A program made the position numbers and the translations under genes. DNA of 64,000 nt from Deltaproteobacteria bacterium (GTDB taxonomy: Bacteria > Myxococcota_A > UBA796 > UBA2385), in NCBI GenBank assembly GCA_016792625.1, contig JAEUKK010000169.1:1-64000 (forward strand), written 5' to 3'. Below the pieces are notes generated by a model. It worked only from the letters and a program-made list of their open reading frames with translations. It had not been told where the DNA came from and ran no database searches. Shown here piece after piece: positions 26,836-36,815 of this stretch (its first letter is position 1; every line of letters starts with the position of its first letter).

Positions 26836-27966
26836 ATGATGCTGTTCGCCGCGCTCGGTTTCGCCCTCGCTGTCCCTGCTGCCCACGCGGGCAAGTGTGA
26901 CGCTGCGCTCGCGAAGGCCAACGGCTCCGCAGATGCGGCGCTCGCACCCGCCTTCACCGCGCTTGCGGCCTGTGACGCCGAGCTCGCTGGGGCCACGTTC
27001 AAGGACCTCCTCCCCAAGGCGAAGGACTCCGACGCCCTGCACGCCCTCAGCCTCGCCGCGGTGCAGTCGAATGTATGGCAACCGGTGTGGAAGATGCCCG
27101 GCTACATCAGCGACTACAGCGTGCGGGACGAGGTTGTGTCGCGGATCGGCGCCGAGTGCGGCAGCCAGGCGACCATCCTGACCTTCCTCCAGGCGGCCTA
27201 CGGCGGCCTCAAAGACATCGAGTTCCAGCGGTGGGAGAAGGCCCTGGTCGCCTGCGAGGCGCCCGCCCTCGCCGACTGGATGGTCAAGGAGATCGAGAAG
27301 CCCCCCGCCAAGGTGTACGACGAGAAGTACAACACGCTGGTCGGCATCTACACCAAGCGCACCCGGGCCGCGGCGCTGCCCACCCTCAGCAAGGCCGCCA
27401 TCGCTGCGGCGGCGGCTGGCCCCTTCGATGGTCTGCTCGCCCAGATGGACGAGGCGGTCGCCCCGGCCATGGGCCAAGAGATCGCCGCAGAGGACAAAGA
27501 GAAGCTCGAAGCCGCGCTCGTCGACGTCGCGCGCGCGGTCGACAAGGACAAGGCGAAGGCCGTCGCCGACCGGCTGGCCACCTCGGGCAGCCAGCGCGCC
27601 GCCGCCCGCCTCTTGCCGACGATTTACCCAGACCGCGTCCAGGGGGGCGGCACCTTCCTCTATGGCGCCGCCAGCGTCGAGCTCGGGGACTGCAAGGGCA
27701 AGAAGACCGCGGTGATCCACCTCGCCGAGGTGACCGACCCCGGCAAGCGCTGGGTCATCCTGTCCGACGTCGAGGCGCCCCTCCGCGCGGTCAAGCCGAA
27801 GCTCAAGGGCTGCGAGATCGAGAGCCCCTGGGGTGTGTCGAGCTCCCCCGAGCCGGTGAAGGACGGCAAGGGCGTCGAGGCCTGGGCCGCGACGCTGCAG
27901 AAGCAGCTCGAGGGCAAGGGCTACGAGGTCGATGTCCAGACCGAGAAGGCGATCAAGCTGAACTAA
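26836..27966 (+). CDS. Secreted protein of unknown function
   Basis: 376 residues starting with a clear signal peptide ('MMLFAALGFALAVPAAHAG', cleavage after AHA). The mature part is Ala/Lys-rich and mostly helical in appearance, with 'WEKALVACEAPALADWMV' and repeated helix-turn patterns suggesting HEAT-like repeats, then a C-terminal section ('TAVIHLAEVTDPGKRWVIL', 'GCEIESPWGV') with strands and paired Cys. No family was recognised. ATG start has GAGGA ten bases upstream. Probably periplasmic. Divergent from sucA and convergent with the small TPR-like gene after it. Confidence 0.7.
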   Translation: MMLFAALGFALAVPAAHAGKCDAALAKANGSADAALAPAFTALAACDAELAGATFKDLLPKAKDSDALHALSLAAVQSNVWQPVWKMPGYISDYSVRDEVVSRIGAECGSQATILTFLQAAYGGLKDIEFQRWEKALVACEAPALADWMVKEIEKPPAKVYDEKYNTLVGIYTKRTRAAALPTLSKAAIAAAAAGPFDGLLAQMDEAVAPAMGQEIAAEDKEKLEAALVDVARAVDKDKAKAVADRLATSGSQRAAARLLPTIYPDRVQGGGTFLYGAASVELGDCKGKKTAVIHLAEVTDPGKRWVILSDVEAPLRAVKPKLKGCEIESPWGVSSSPEPVKDGKGVEAWAATLQKQLEGKGYEVDVQTEKAIKLN

Positions 27967-28056
27967 GCCGGGGCGCTCGCGCTCCGTCACATCTTCGCCC
28001 GCCGTGGCCGCGCGCAGCTGCGCCCGCCCCGGCGGGCTTCGTCTTCGGTGGGCCCC

Positions 28057-28353
28057 TCACCGTCCGCGGAGGCGCCCGAGCAGCGCGCGCGCGATCCCAC
28101 GCTTGCCCTCCCCGGCGGTGTGCAGCGCGGAGCCCTCCCCCAGCTCGACCAGCAGCGTGCGCGCGGCCTGGAGCCGTCGATCCAGCAGCAACGCCTCCCG
28201 AAGGTGACGGACCGCCTGCTCCACGCGCCCCTCGCTCATCAACAAGCGGCCGAGCTCAAGGTGCGCCCGCGCCCGGGCGCCCGCCTCACCCGACTCAATC
28301 AAAACAGCGTGCAGGGAGGCCTTTCGGGCCTCTCTCTCCGGGTCGACGCTCAT
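28057..28353 (-). CDS. Small TPR-like protein
   Basis: 98 residues with one to two tetratricopeptide-like helix pairs: 'ARAHLELGRLLMSEGRVEQA' then 'HLREALLLDRRLQAARTLL'. The Ala/Gly/Leu spacing of TPRs is clear, but two helices are few for a stable repeat domain. ATG at 28351-28353 has GGAGG six bases upstream, which supports this start over the longer frame. The C-terminus is Arg/Gly-rich ('RGIARALLGRLRGR'). No signal peptide. Function unknown. Confidence 0.6.
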   Translation of the reverse strand: MSVDPEREARKASLHAVLIESGEAGARARAHLELGRLLMSEGRVEQAVRHLREALLLDRRLQAARTLLVELGEGSALHTAGEGKRGIARALLGRLRGR

Positions 28354-28567
28354 CCCCGCCTCCAGCGGCCCTGGCCGGCGCCGCGCTCCCCCGGCTATCG
28401 GTCGGCCGCCTCCTGCGTTGAGCCCCGCGCCCCCTTTGGCATCGAGCTTGCACTGCGCGCTGCGCGGGGAACAGCCTCGCACACCCCGCGAGGCTCCCCT
28501 CCACCACGACCATCTCGGCGGCCGTCGTGGAACCATGAGGTCCCTCGAACTTGTCTCGGCTCCGGCC

Positions 28568-28596
28568 TTGACGCGTCGAGCCGCACTTCGTAGCTT
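28568..28596 (+). promoter_or_regulatory. Sigma70-like promoter of the 50-residue membrane protein
   Basis: -35 TTGACG (28568-28573), 17-base spacer, -10 TAGCTT (28591-28596). Start site near 28603, about 50 bases before the small gene's ATG. Confidence 0.6.
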
Positions 28597-28652
28597 CGCG
28601 CGGCCTGTAGGCCCCCCTCCCGATCATCCCATCGCCTCGCTCCGGAGCTGTC

Positions 28653-28805
28653 ATGGCCCGTTCCCTCCACGTCAAGCACGACGAGCAGCCCGCCACTTCT
28701 TCCCTGCTGAACGTCTTTTTGGCCATCACGTTCGGCTGGCTGACCTTGACCGCCCTCGCCGCCGCCAACGCCGGCGACGTTGAGGCCCCGGTCGAGCAGC
28801 CCTAA
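28653..28805 (+). CDS. 50-residue single-pass membrane protein
   Basis: A small gene: starts 'MARSLHVKHDEQPATSS', one hydrophobic helix ('LLNVFLAITFGWLTLTALAA', residues 18-37) and an acidic tail 'GDVEAPVEQP'. The basic N-terminus and acidic C-terminus predict N-in, C-out in the inner membrane. ATG has GGAG six bases upstream. It is flanked by its own promoter (28568-28596) and a strong intrinsic terminator (28837-28860), so it is a complete single-gene unit. No family was recognised. A cytochrome-oxidase or transporter accessory peptide is possible; this is a guess from size alone. Confidence 0.7.
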   Translation: MARSLHVKHDEQPATSSLLNVFLAITFGWLTLTALAAANAGDVEAPVEQP

Positions 28806-28836
28806 AACGACCCGCCCTCGGCCCCCGATCAGACGA

Positions 28837-28860
28837 GCCGCCCCCCACAGGGCGGCTTTT
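28837..28860 (+). terminator. Intrinsic terminator
   Basis: Stem GCCGCCC (28837-28843) with GGGCGGC (28850-28856), six-base loop, then TTTT. It lies 31 bases after the stop of the small membrane protein gene. Confidence 0.85.
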
Positions 28861-28965
28861 CTGCGCCCTCCTCCCGCCGGATTGGGGGGTGTCCTCGCGG
28901 CCGGCCTCGACGCGGCGCCCCGGCTGGTCCATGATGCGCCCCGCCACCGCCCCTTGGGAGCCCCC

Positions 28966-31536
28966 ATGCCCCGCGCCTCGCACCCCCTCCTGGCCGCCAT
29001 CCTCGGCCTCTGCACCCTCAGCGCCTGCGGCGATCCGCCCGCGGGCAAAGAGGGCGGCGGTGGCCCCGAAGACGAGGTCCCGGTCGACTACCCCGACCGC
29101 GTGGCCGGTCCGCCGGTGGCCGGCATGGCCGATGCCCTGCTCGATCTGCCGCCCGGCGTGCCGCTCGGCGGCTACACCGGCCGGTGCAACTGCTTCGGCA
29201 ACGAGGGCGAGGTCGACAAGCGCGGCAGCGCCTATGTCAACAATTTCAACCCCTCAGCGGGGGTGCAGACCCGGCCGGCCGTGCAGGTGCTCTGGCTTGA
29301 GAACGGCGACCAGGCCATCGCCATGGGCCAGACCGACGCGATCTACATCTACGAGGGCATCGTGCTCGAGCTCGAGCGCCGCCTGAGCGCCGCGACCGGC
29401 CGCGACATGACCGGCCGGGTCACGCTCTCGGCCAGCCACTCGCACGCCGCGCCGTCCAACTGGGACAAGGGCCTCACCTGGTACCTCGGCGGCGATCGCT
29501 ACAATGAGGAGATCTTCCAGCGCGTGGTCGGCTCAATCGAGGGCGCCTTCCTCGAGGCCTACGCGACCCGCGCCCCGGCGGCCATCGGCGTCGGCATCGC
29601 GCGCGACTGGGACCCCACGGATTCGGTCTACTCCGACCGTCGCCCCGAGAATGACGCGCTACAGGTATTTTCGGACCTTCCAGCGGGCCGCTACAAAGAC
29701 CCGAACCTCACGCTTTTGCGGGTCGACACCGCCGAAGGCGCGCCCATCGGCTTCTTCTACGCCTTCGGCATGCACGGCACGACGCTCGGCGGCGACAACC
29801 AGCTGTGGAGCAACGAGGCCCCCGGCCACACCGAGCTCGCCGTGCGCGAACGTTTTGACCAGCCGCTGGTGGTCGCGATGATGCAGCACGGCGGCGGCGA
29901 CGCCAGCCCGCGCGGGCGCGACGACGGCCTCGCCCGCTTGGAGACCGTCGGAGAGCTCGCCGCAGACGCCATCGTCGACCTCTGGGAGCGCACCCCGGTC
30001 TCGTCCGACCCCATCGTGCTCGAGACGGTCATCCACGGCTTCGCCTCGGCCCGCGACGACATCCGGGTCAGCCGCGGCGGCGCCGTGGACTGGACCTACG
30101 CCCCCTTCGACCCCGAGCGCCCCGAAGACGGCCGCGTCTACGACGAGCTCGGCGAGATCATCAGCCCGATCGACGAGTTCAACACCCGCTACGGCGGCGC
30201 CTTCTGCGGCGACGACAGCCCGCTGCTGCCCGGCGTGGGCATCGGCTCGGACACCTTCCCCTACTCGTCCTGCGTCGAGGTCGAGACCATCGCCAACGTC
30301 ATCGCCAGCTTCTTCGACGTCGACGACGGCGCCACCCTCCCCCTGCCCGAGTCGACGCGGGCGGTCGTCTCGGCCAGCTTCTGGGGGGGCGTCAGCGTGC
30401 TCGACGCCGACGGCACCGTCAGCAAGAGCGACGTGCTGTGGGGATTCTTTCCCGGCGAGACCACCGCGATGTACACCGAGATGTTCCGCCGGCGCGTGCG
30501 CGACGAGCTTGGCGTGCCTTACGCCATCCCCATCGGCTACAGCCAGGACCACCAAGGCTACCTGCTCATCACCGAAGACTGGCTTTTGGGCGGCTACGAG
30601 CCGAACATCAACATCTGGGGGCCGCTGCAGGGTGACTTCGTGCTCGACCACGTGATCGACATGAGCGCCAATTGGCTGCTGACCGAGGACGTCGAGCCCA
30701 GCAACCCCGACGGCACCTACGGCTTCGTGAGCTATCCCGCGACGACCCTGCCCGAGAATGCCCCGGATCAGACTCCGGCCGCGGGCACACCCCTCGACAG
30801 CGTGCCCGCTGACTTCTGGCCACCCCTCCCCGAGCTGCCGCTGGAGGTCGCACCCCCGACCCAAGTGCGGCGGGTCCAAGGGATCGCCCAGTTCATGTGG
30901 GAGGGCGGCGACCCCGGGGTTGACCTGCCTGACGTCATCTTGGAGATGGAGCAGCCCGATGGGAGCTGGGCTGAGGTCGAGACGCCCTCGGGTCGGCCGG
31001 TCAGCGACGCGCTGCCCGACATCCTCACCGCCTACACCCCCGACCCGCTCTACCCCTTCGAAGAGGTGCAATCGACGCGCTGGTGGGCATCCTGGCAGGC
31101 GGTCGGCCCCGCGGGCGCGCGGGTCGACCTGCCCCTCGGCCGCTACCGGCTGCACGTCTACGGCAAGACCTACGCGGGCGGCGCGACCACTTGGCCGTGG
31201 CCGACGACCGACTATGAGCTGACCAGCCCGGTCTTTGACCTGATCCCCGCCGAGATCACCGTGCAGCGCGTCGATGAGCTCACCATCGACGCGAGCATCC
31301 TTGGGCCCGCCGCCGGCTACCGCATGGTGCACCTCGACGGGACCAGCCGGGGCGCGAACCCCGTGCTGGACGCCACCTTCACCTGGCTCGGGCCAGAGGG
31401 TGAGCTGAGCAGCGAGCCGGCCCCCGCGCCGACCATCGTCGCCGGGGCGAGCCGGTGGGCCTACAGCCCGCCAGAGGGCGCGATTGGCCTTCGGATCACC
31501 GACGCCCACGGCAATCTCGGCGTGTACCTGCCCTAG
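28966..31536 (+). CDS. Neutral/alkaline ceramidase-like lipoprotein
   Basis: 856 residues. The lipoprotein signal ends in 'LSACG' (Cys about 22), so it is probably anchored in a membrane facing the periplasm or outside. The N-terminal two thirds follow the neutral ceramidase family: 'GVPLGGYTGRCN', the metal-site motif 'SASHSHAAPSNW', 'GMHGTTLGGDNQ' near the nucleophile region, and 'SQDHQGYLL'. Ceramidases split ceramide into sphingosine and fatty acid. The C-terminal 250 residues are beta-rich as in family members. ATG 28966 has GGGAG close by. Substrate identity is inferred from family; Myxococcota are known to make sphingolipids, which fits. Confidence 0.75.
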   Translation: MPRASHPLLAAILGLCTLSACGDPPAGKEGGGGPEDEVPVDYPDRVAGPPVAGMADALLDLPPGVPLGGYTGRCNCFGNEGEVDKRGSAYVNNFNPSAGVQTRPAVQVLWLENGDQAIAMGQTDAIYIYEGIVLELERRLSAATGRDMTGRVTLSASHSHAAPSNWDKGLTWYLGGDRYNEEIFQRVVGSIEGAFLEAYATRAPAAIGVGIARDWDPTDSVYSDRRPENDALQVFSDLPAGRYKDPNLTLLRVDTAEGAPIGFFYAFGMHGTTLGGDNQLWSNEAPGHTELAVRERFDQPLVVAMMQHGGGDASPRGRDDGLARLETVGELAADAIVDLWERTPVSSDPIVLETVIHGFASARDDIRVSRGGAVDWTYAPFDPERPEDGRVYDELGEIISPIDEFNTRYGGAFCGDDSPLLPGVGIGSDTFPYSSCVEVETIANVIASFFDVDDGATLPLPESTRAVVSASFWGGVSVLDADGTVSKSDVLWGFFPGETTAMYTEMFRRRVRDELGVPYAIPIGYSQDHQGYLLITEDWLLGGYEPNINIWGPLQGDFVLDHVIDMSANWLLTEDVEPSNPDGTYGFVSYPATTLPENAPDQTPAAGTPLDSVPADFWPPLPELPLEVAPPTQVRRVQGIAQFMWEGGDPGVDLPDVILEMEQPDGSWAEVETPSGRPVSDALPDILTAYTPDPLYPFEEVQSTRWWASWQAVGPAGARVDLPLGRYRLHVYGKTYAGGATTWPWPTTDYELTSPVFDLIPAEITVQRVDELTIDASILGPAAGYRMVHLDGTSRGANPVLDATFTWLGPEGELSSEPAPAPTIVAGASRWAYSPPEGAIGLRITDAHGNLGVYLP

Positions 31537-31566
31537 CCGCCCGCGCGCCCGCGCTTGGGAGCCCCT

Positions 31567-32175
31567 GTGCAAAAGTTCATCGCCGTCGCCGGGAACATGG
31601 GCGTCGGCAAGACCTCGTTGGTGGAATTCCTCCACTCCCGCTACGGTTTTGAGCCGGTCTACGAACCGTATATGGACAATCCCTATCTCGATGACTTTTA
31701 CCAAGACATGCCGAGGTGGGGCTTCCAGAGCCAGATCTACTTTCTATCGCACAAGTTCCGGCTGCACATGGCGCTCAACACGAGCGAGGGCACGGTGGTT
31801 CAGGATCGGACCATCTACGAAGACGCCGAGATCTTCGCCGAAAACCTGTACCGCTCCAAGGCGATGACCGCGCGGGACTACGCCACCTACATGGAGCTCT
31901 ACCGGACGATGCGGTCCGCGCTGCAGCCGCCCGATCTGATGATCTACCTGCGGTGCTCGGTCCGCTCGATCCGCCAGCGCATCAAACGCCGGGGCCGGCC
32001 GAGCGAGCAGGCCATCCCATTGAAGTACCTGCGCACCCTCAACGGCCTCTACGAGGAGTGGTTCGAGCGCTACGACCAGTCGCCCAAGCTGCTCTGGGAC
32101 TCCGAGCGCCTCGACTACCTCACCGATCTTGCCGACCGCATCGAGTTTCAGCGCAGCATCGAGCGCTTTTTGTAG
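31567..32175 (+). CDS. Deoxynucleoside kinase
   Basis: 202-residue deoxynucleoside kinase of the dGK/dCK/dNK family, which phosphorylates salvaged deoxynucleosides. P-loop 'GNMGVGKTS' near the start, catalytic 'YEPYMDNPYL', the DR motif in 'VVQDRTIYEDAEIF', and the LID 'RIKRRGRPSEQAI'. GTG at 31567 was chosen: it gives the family N-terminus 'MQKFIAVAGNMG' and has GGGAG five bases upstream. It follows the ceramidase-like gene by 30 bases, so cotranscription is possible though functionally unrelated. Convergent with the dikinase gene, only 8 bases apart. Confidence 0.9.
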   Translation: MQKFIAVAGNMGVGKTSLVEFLHSRYGFEPVYEPYMDNPYLDDFYQDMPRWGFQSQIYFLSHKFRLHMALNTSEGTVVQDRTIYEDAEIFAENLYRSKAMTARDYATYMELYRTMRSALQPPDLMIYLRCSVRSIRQRIKRRGRPSEQAIPLKYLRTLNGLYEEWFERYDQSPKLLWDSERLDYLTDLADRIEFQRSIERFL

Positions 32176-32183
32176 GGCGCCGC

Positions 32184-34649
32184 TCAGCCGAGGAAGACGA
32201 GGCCCCGCCGGCCGTCGACGGTGATGACCTGCCCGTCGGCGATGCGGCTGGTGGCGCCCTCGACGTTGACGACGCCAGGCAGGCCATACTCACGCGCGAC
32301 CACCGCCCCGTGGCTGAGCATCCCGCCCTGTTCGAGGACCACGCCGCCGGCGACGAGGAAGAGGGGGGTCCAGCCTGGGTCCGCGGCGCGGGCGACAAGG
32401 ACCTCCCCCCGTGCGAGGCGGGCCCCCTCCGCGGGGCTGCGCAGCACCCGCGCCACCGCACGCACCTCCCCCGCGCTGATCCCGAGGCCGGTCAAGCGGC
32501 CCTCCGCGACCCGGGGGGCCTCCTCCTCCCCCTCGGTCAGCACCATCGGCGGCTCATCCCCCACCCGGCGGCGCTCCACCTCGGCCGCCCAGGCCTCGGC
32601 GCGGCGGGAGATCAGGCCGCGGGCCGCCGCGGGGTCCAGCCGCCCCTCGACGAGGCCGACCAGCTCGCCGTGCTCGAGGAAGCGGAGCTGCAGCCCGCGG
32701 GCCCCCTCCAGCCACAGCAGCGCCTTCTTGTGGGCCCAGGCCAGCCGGTCGAAGACAAAGCGCTGATCTTCCCTGAGCTGCAGGTAACGACGGGCGAGCT
32801 CCACGAGGCCCCGCAGCCCGTCGGGCAGGCGCAGGGCGGCCCGGTCGGCCTCGAGGCGGGCCTGGGCGGCCTCGACGCTGGGGTCGGGGGCCCCGCGCGC
32901 CGCGGCGGCGAGGCTCAGCGCGATCTCGGGCGCCTCGGCCCAGCGGGGCGAGAAGAGCTCCCAGGATGAGCTCGCGCGGTGGCCAAACTCGTCGAGAAAA
33001 GCGTCGAGCGCCATCTCCCCCCGACCGAGCGCCCGCAGGGCCCGGTTGGTGCGCACCGTCCAGCTCTCCGCGCGCGGCCGCAGCACCCGGGCCGTGAGCC
33101 CCTCGCGACCGCTCGCCGACAAGACCGCCGCCGCCGCCTCGTAGGTGATGTTGGCGAAGAGCAGGCTGCAGATGTGGATGGAGATGTAGGCCCGCAGCAG
33201 CTCGACGCAGCGGTGATGGCGCCGCAGCGCGTCACTCTCGTCGTGGATCGGGGCGTGGAGCGCGGGCAGCTCAGCGGCCAGCGCGTCGGCGAAGCTGTCC
33301 CAGTCGGCCCAGTTGCGGAGCGGGTTCCAGCGGAAGCGGCGCCACCGCCGCTCGCGCAGCGTGTCCTGCACAACAGCGCCGTAGACGGCCAGATCGGGGG
33401 CGCGGGCGATGCCCCGCAGCCAAGCGGCCTCCTCGTCGGCGGGGAGCAGCTCCAACAAGAAGCGCGGCGGCGACATCCCGGGCAGCTTGAACGAGAGGTG
33501 CCGAAAGATCGTGGCGTTGACATAGGGGGCAAAACGGTGCAGGCGCAGGGCGGGTGCCCCGCCCAGGTGGCGCCGACTGACCCGGGGGTAGGCGATGAAC
33601 CACTCGAGCTGCTCGCTGATCACGCTCCAGCCCAGCGGGGTGGCCGGCTCGGTCCAGCGCTCGCCGAGGAAGCGCCGCGTCCAGACCACCGCGCCGGCGG
33701 GCCGCACATCGCGGGCGGTGCTCACCGGGCGCGCCTGAAGTAGCACCAGCGCGCCATCTTCGCGCTGCGCCCACTCGACGTCTTGGGGGCCGCCGCGGGC
33801 CCGCTCGGCGGCGAGCCCGAGCCGGCAGAGGCGCAGTAGAGTCTGTTCATCGAGCTTCTCGGCGTCGACCCGCTGCGGGGGCACGGCCTGCTCCTCGACC
33901 CCGTTGGGCCCCAAGGCGAGCAGACGCGCTTGGGGGTGGAGGTGGCGCTCCAGCACGCGCAAGCGGGCCCGCGCCGCGAGGCGCCCCGCCGCGCCCGGGA
34001 GGGGTGGAGGGCGGTGGATCCGGCTCCACTCCGGCACGACCTGCCCCGAGACCACGGCCTCGCCGAGCCCCCAGGCCGCCTCGACGGTCATCTCGCGCCA
34101 AGCGCCGCTGGCCGGGTTGATGGTGAACAGCACCCCGGCGCAGCGGGGCTCGACCAGCTCTTGAATGACGACCGCGACGTCAACGAGGCCCGCTGGGCCG
34201 CCCCGGTAGGCCCGCGCGCGGGGGGCGTGGGCGCTGGCCCAGCACCGCCGGACCGCGGCGAGCACCGCGGGGCCGGGCGCCACGCCGAGCACGGTCTCGA
34301 GCTGCCCGGCGTGGCTGCGCTGGGCGCCATCCTCGTCGGTCGCCGAGGAGCGCACCGCGAGGCGCCGCCCCAGACCCGGGCCAAGGGTGAGCAGGGCCTC
34401 TTCGAGCGCGGGAGGGAGGGCCTGCTGCGCGAGGGCAGCCTCCAGCGCGTCACCTTCGAGCTGATCGACCCCGGCTTCCCGGGCCGCCGCCCGCAGCGCA
34501 GCCGCGGGGAGCACGACCGCCGCGGGCACGGGGAGCCCGGCCCGGTGCAGCGCGGCGAGGCCCAGCGCCTTGCCGCCGACCGCACTCCGCACGGCCTCCT
34601 CGTCGAGGCGACCCAGCTGGTCGGCGATCTCTGCGAGCGTCAGCAGCAC
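32184..34649 (-). CDS. PEP-utilising dikinase (PEP synthase / rifampin phosphotransferase type)
   Basis: 821 residues. The N-terminal ATP-grasp domain (about 1-310) has 'VGGKALGLAAL', 'AVRSSATDEDG' and 'LVEPRCAGVLFTINP'. The middle third is alpha-helical. The C-terminal swivelling domain carries its phospho-His in 'GGMLSHGAVVAREYGLPGV' (His about 780). This ATP-domain / variable middle / His-domain layout and length match rifampin phosphotransferases, which inactivate rifamycins, as well as PEP-synthase-like enzymes that act on other substrates. Which it is cannot be settled by eye. GTG at 34647-34649 with GGAGG nine bases upstream starts the conserved region. Confidence 0.75.
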   Translation of the reverse strand: MLLTLAEIADQLGRLDEEAVRSAVGGKALGLAALHRAGLPVPAAVVLPAAALRAAAREAGVDQLEGDALEAALAQQALPPALEEALLTLGPGLGRRLAVRSSATDEDGAQRSHAGQLETVLGVAPGPAVLAAVRRCWASAHAPRARAYRGGPAGLVDVAVVIQELVEPRCAGVLFTINPASGAWREMTVEAAWGLGEAVVSGQVVPEWSRIHRPPPLPGAAGRLAARARLRVLERHLHPQARLLALGPNGVEEQAVPPQRVDAEKLDEQTLLRLCRLGLAAERARGGPQDVEWAQREDGALVLLQARPVSTARDVRPAGAVVWTRRFLGERWTEPATPLGWSVISEQLEWFIAYPRVSRRHLGGAPALRLHRFAPYVNATIFRHLSFKLPGMSPPRFLLELLPADEEAAWLRGIARAPDLAVYGAVVQDTLRERRWRRFRWNPLRNWADWDSFADALAAELPALHAPIHDESDALRRHHRCVELLRAYISIHICSLLFANITYEAAAAVLSASGREGLTARVLRPRAESWTVRTNRALRALGRGEMALDAFLDEFGHRASSSWELFSPRWAEAPEIALSLAAAARGAPDPSVEAAQARLEADRAALRLPDGLRGLVELARRYLQLREDQRFVFDRLAWAHKKALLWLEGARGLQLRFLEHGELVGLVEGRLDPAAARGLISRRAEAWAAEVERRRVGDEPPMVLTEGEEEAPRVAEGRLTGLGISAGEVRAVARVLRSPAEGARLARGEVLVARAADPGWTPLFLVAGGVVLEQGGMLSHGAVVAREYGLPGVVNVEGATSRIADGQVITVDGRRGLVFLG

Positions 34650-34761
34650 GGCGGGGCCCCTCCACCCGCGCAGGCTAACCTCCGGCACCTTGGCCACCGG
34701 CCCGCCACAGGGCGCCCGGGCGCGCCCCATCCCCCGACCCGCACCGCACGTTGGAGTCGAG

Positions 34762-36390
<1,629 letters not shown>

Positions 36391-36798
36391 ACGGGCGCCT
36401 GATTGGCCGGCCCGCTTGACATCCGGCCCGCATGGGCTACTCTCTGCGTCCGGCTGGCCAACGCGCACCCTCCGCCCGCGCACCCGTCTCCCAACCATCG
36501 CCCCCGCACCGTGAGCCTCCCCCGCAGCACCCGGCGCCACGACGCCCCGGGTCGCGGCGGTCGAGGCGCCTCCCCGGCGGGCGAAGCTCCTCGACGACCT
36601 CGGTGTTGCGCGCGCCCCGCCGCATGCAGAGCGTCCGCGTCGCGCCGTCCCCGGTCCTGACGTTGGCGCAGGTGCCCCGCTGGCACTGCACGCCCCCCGG
36701 CGAAGGCGCAGCGCGCCCGCCCTCACCGCCCCCTCCCTCTTTGGCGAGGCCCGTGGACCGCCGCAGCGGCCCGGTGCTGGAGGCCTGAACGATGACCG
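36391..36798 (+). other. Long leader region before XPB
   Basis: The promoter at 36416-36443 would give a leader of about 350 bases. Much of it is C-rich and without clear structure or a credible gene, except for a seven-codon reading frame at its end (36792-36815). Confidence 0.4.
36416..36443 (+). promoter_or_regulatory. Sigma70-like promoter upstream of XPB
   Basis: Perfect -35 TTGACA (36416-36421), 16-base spacer, -10 TACTCT (36438-36443). It lies 26 bases after the dehydrogenase stop, so it could serve the XPB gene through a long leader. Confidence 0.5.
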
Positions 36799-36815
36799 AT
36801 GCACATCCGGCCTGA
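36792..36815 (+). other. Seven-codon frame overlapping the XPB start (possible original XPB start with frameshift)
   Basis: ATG at 36792 has GGAGG eight bases upstream and reads MTDAHPA then TGA. It overlaps the apparent XPB start (36799) in another frame. Bacterial XPB proteins, as I recall them, begin 'MTD..PLIVQ'; joining MTDAHPA to the XPB frame at 'ENPLIVQ' by a one-base shift would rebuild that start. So this is either a coupling leader frame or the sign of a one-base error or mutation near 36812. Confidence 0.5.

Noticed and set aside
17636..26839. A 3067-codon open frame on the + strand
   Set aside because: It is antisense to the lipid kinase, alaS, pilT, sucB and sucA, all of which have clear family motifs. 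Long antisense frames arise in very GC-rich DNA because stop codons are rare.
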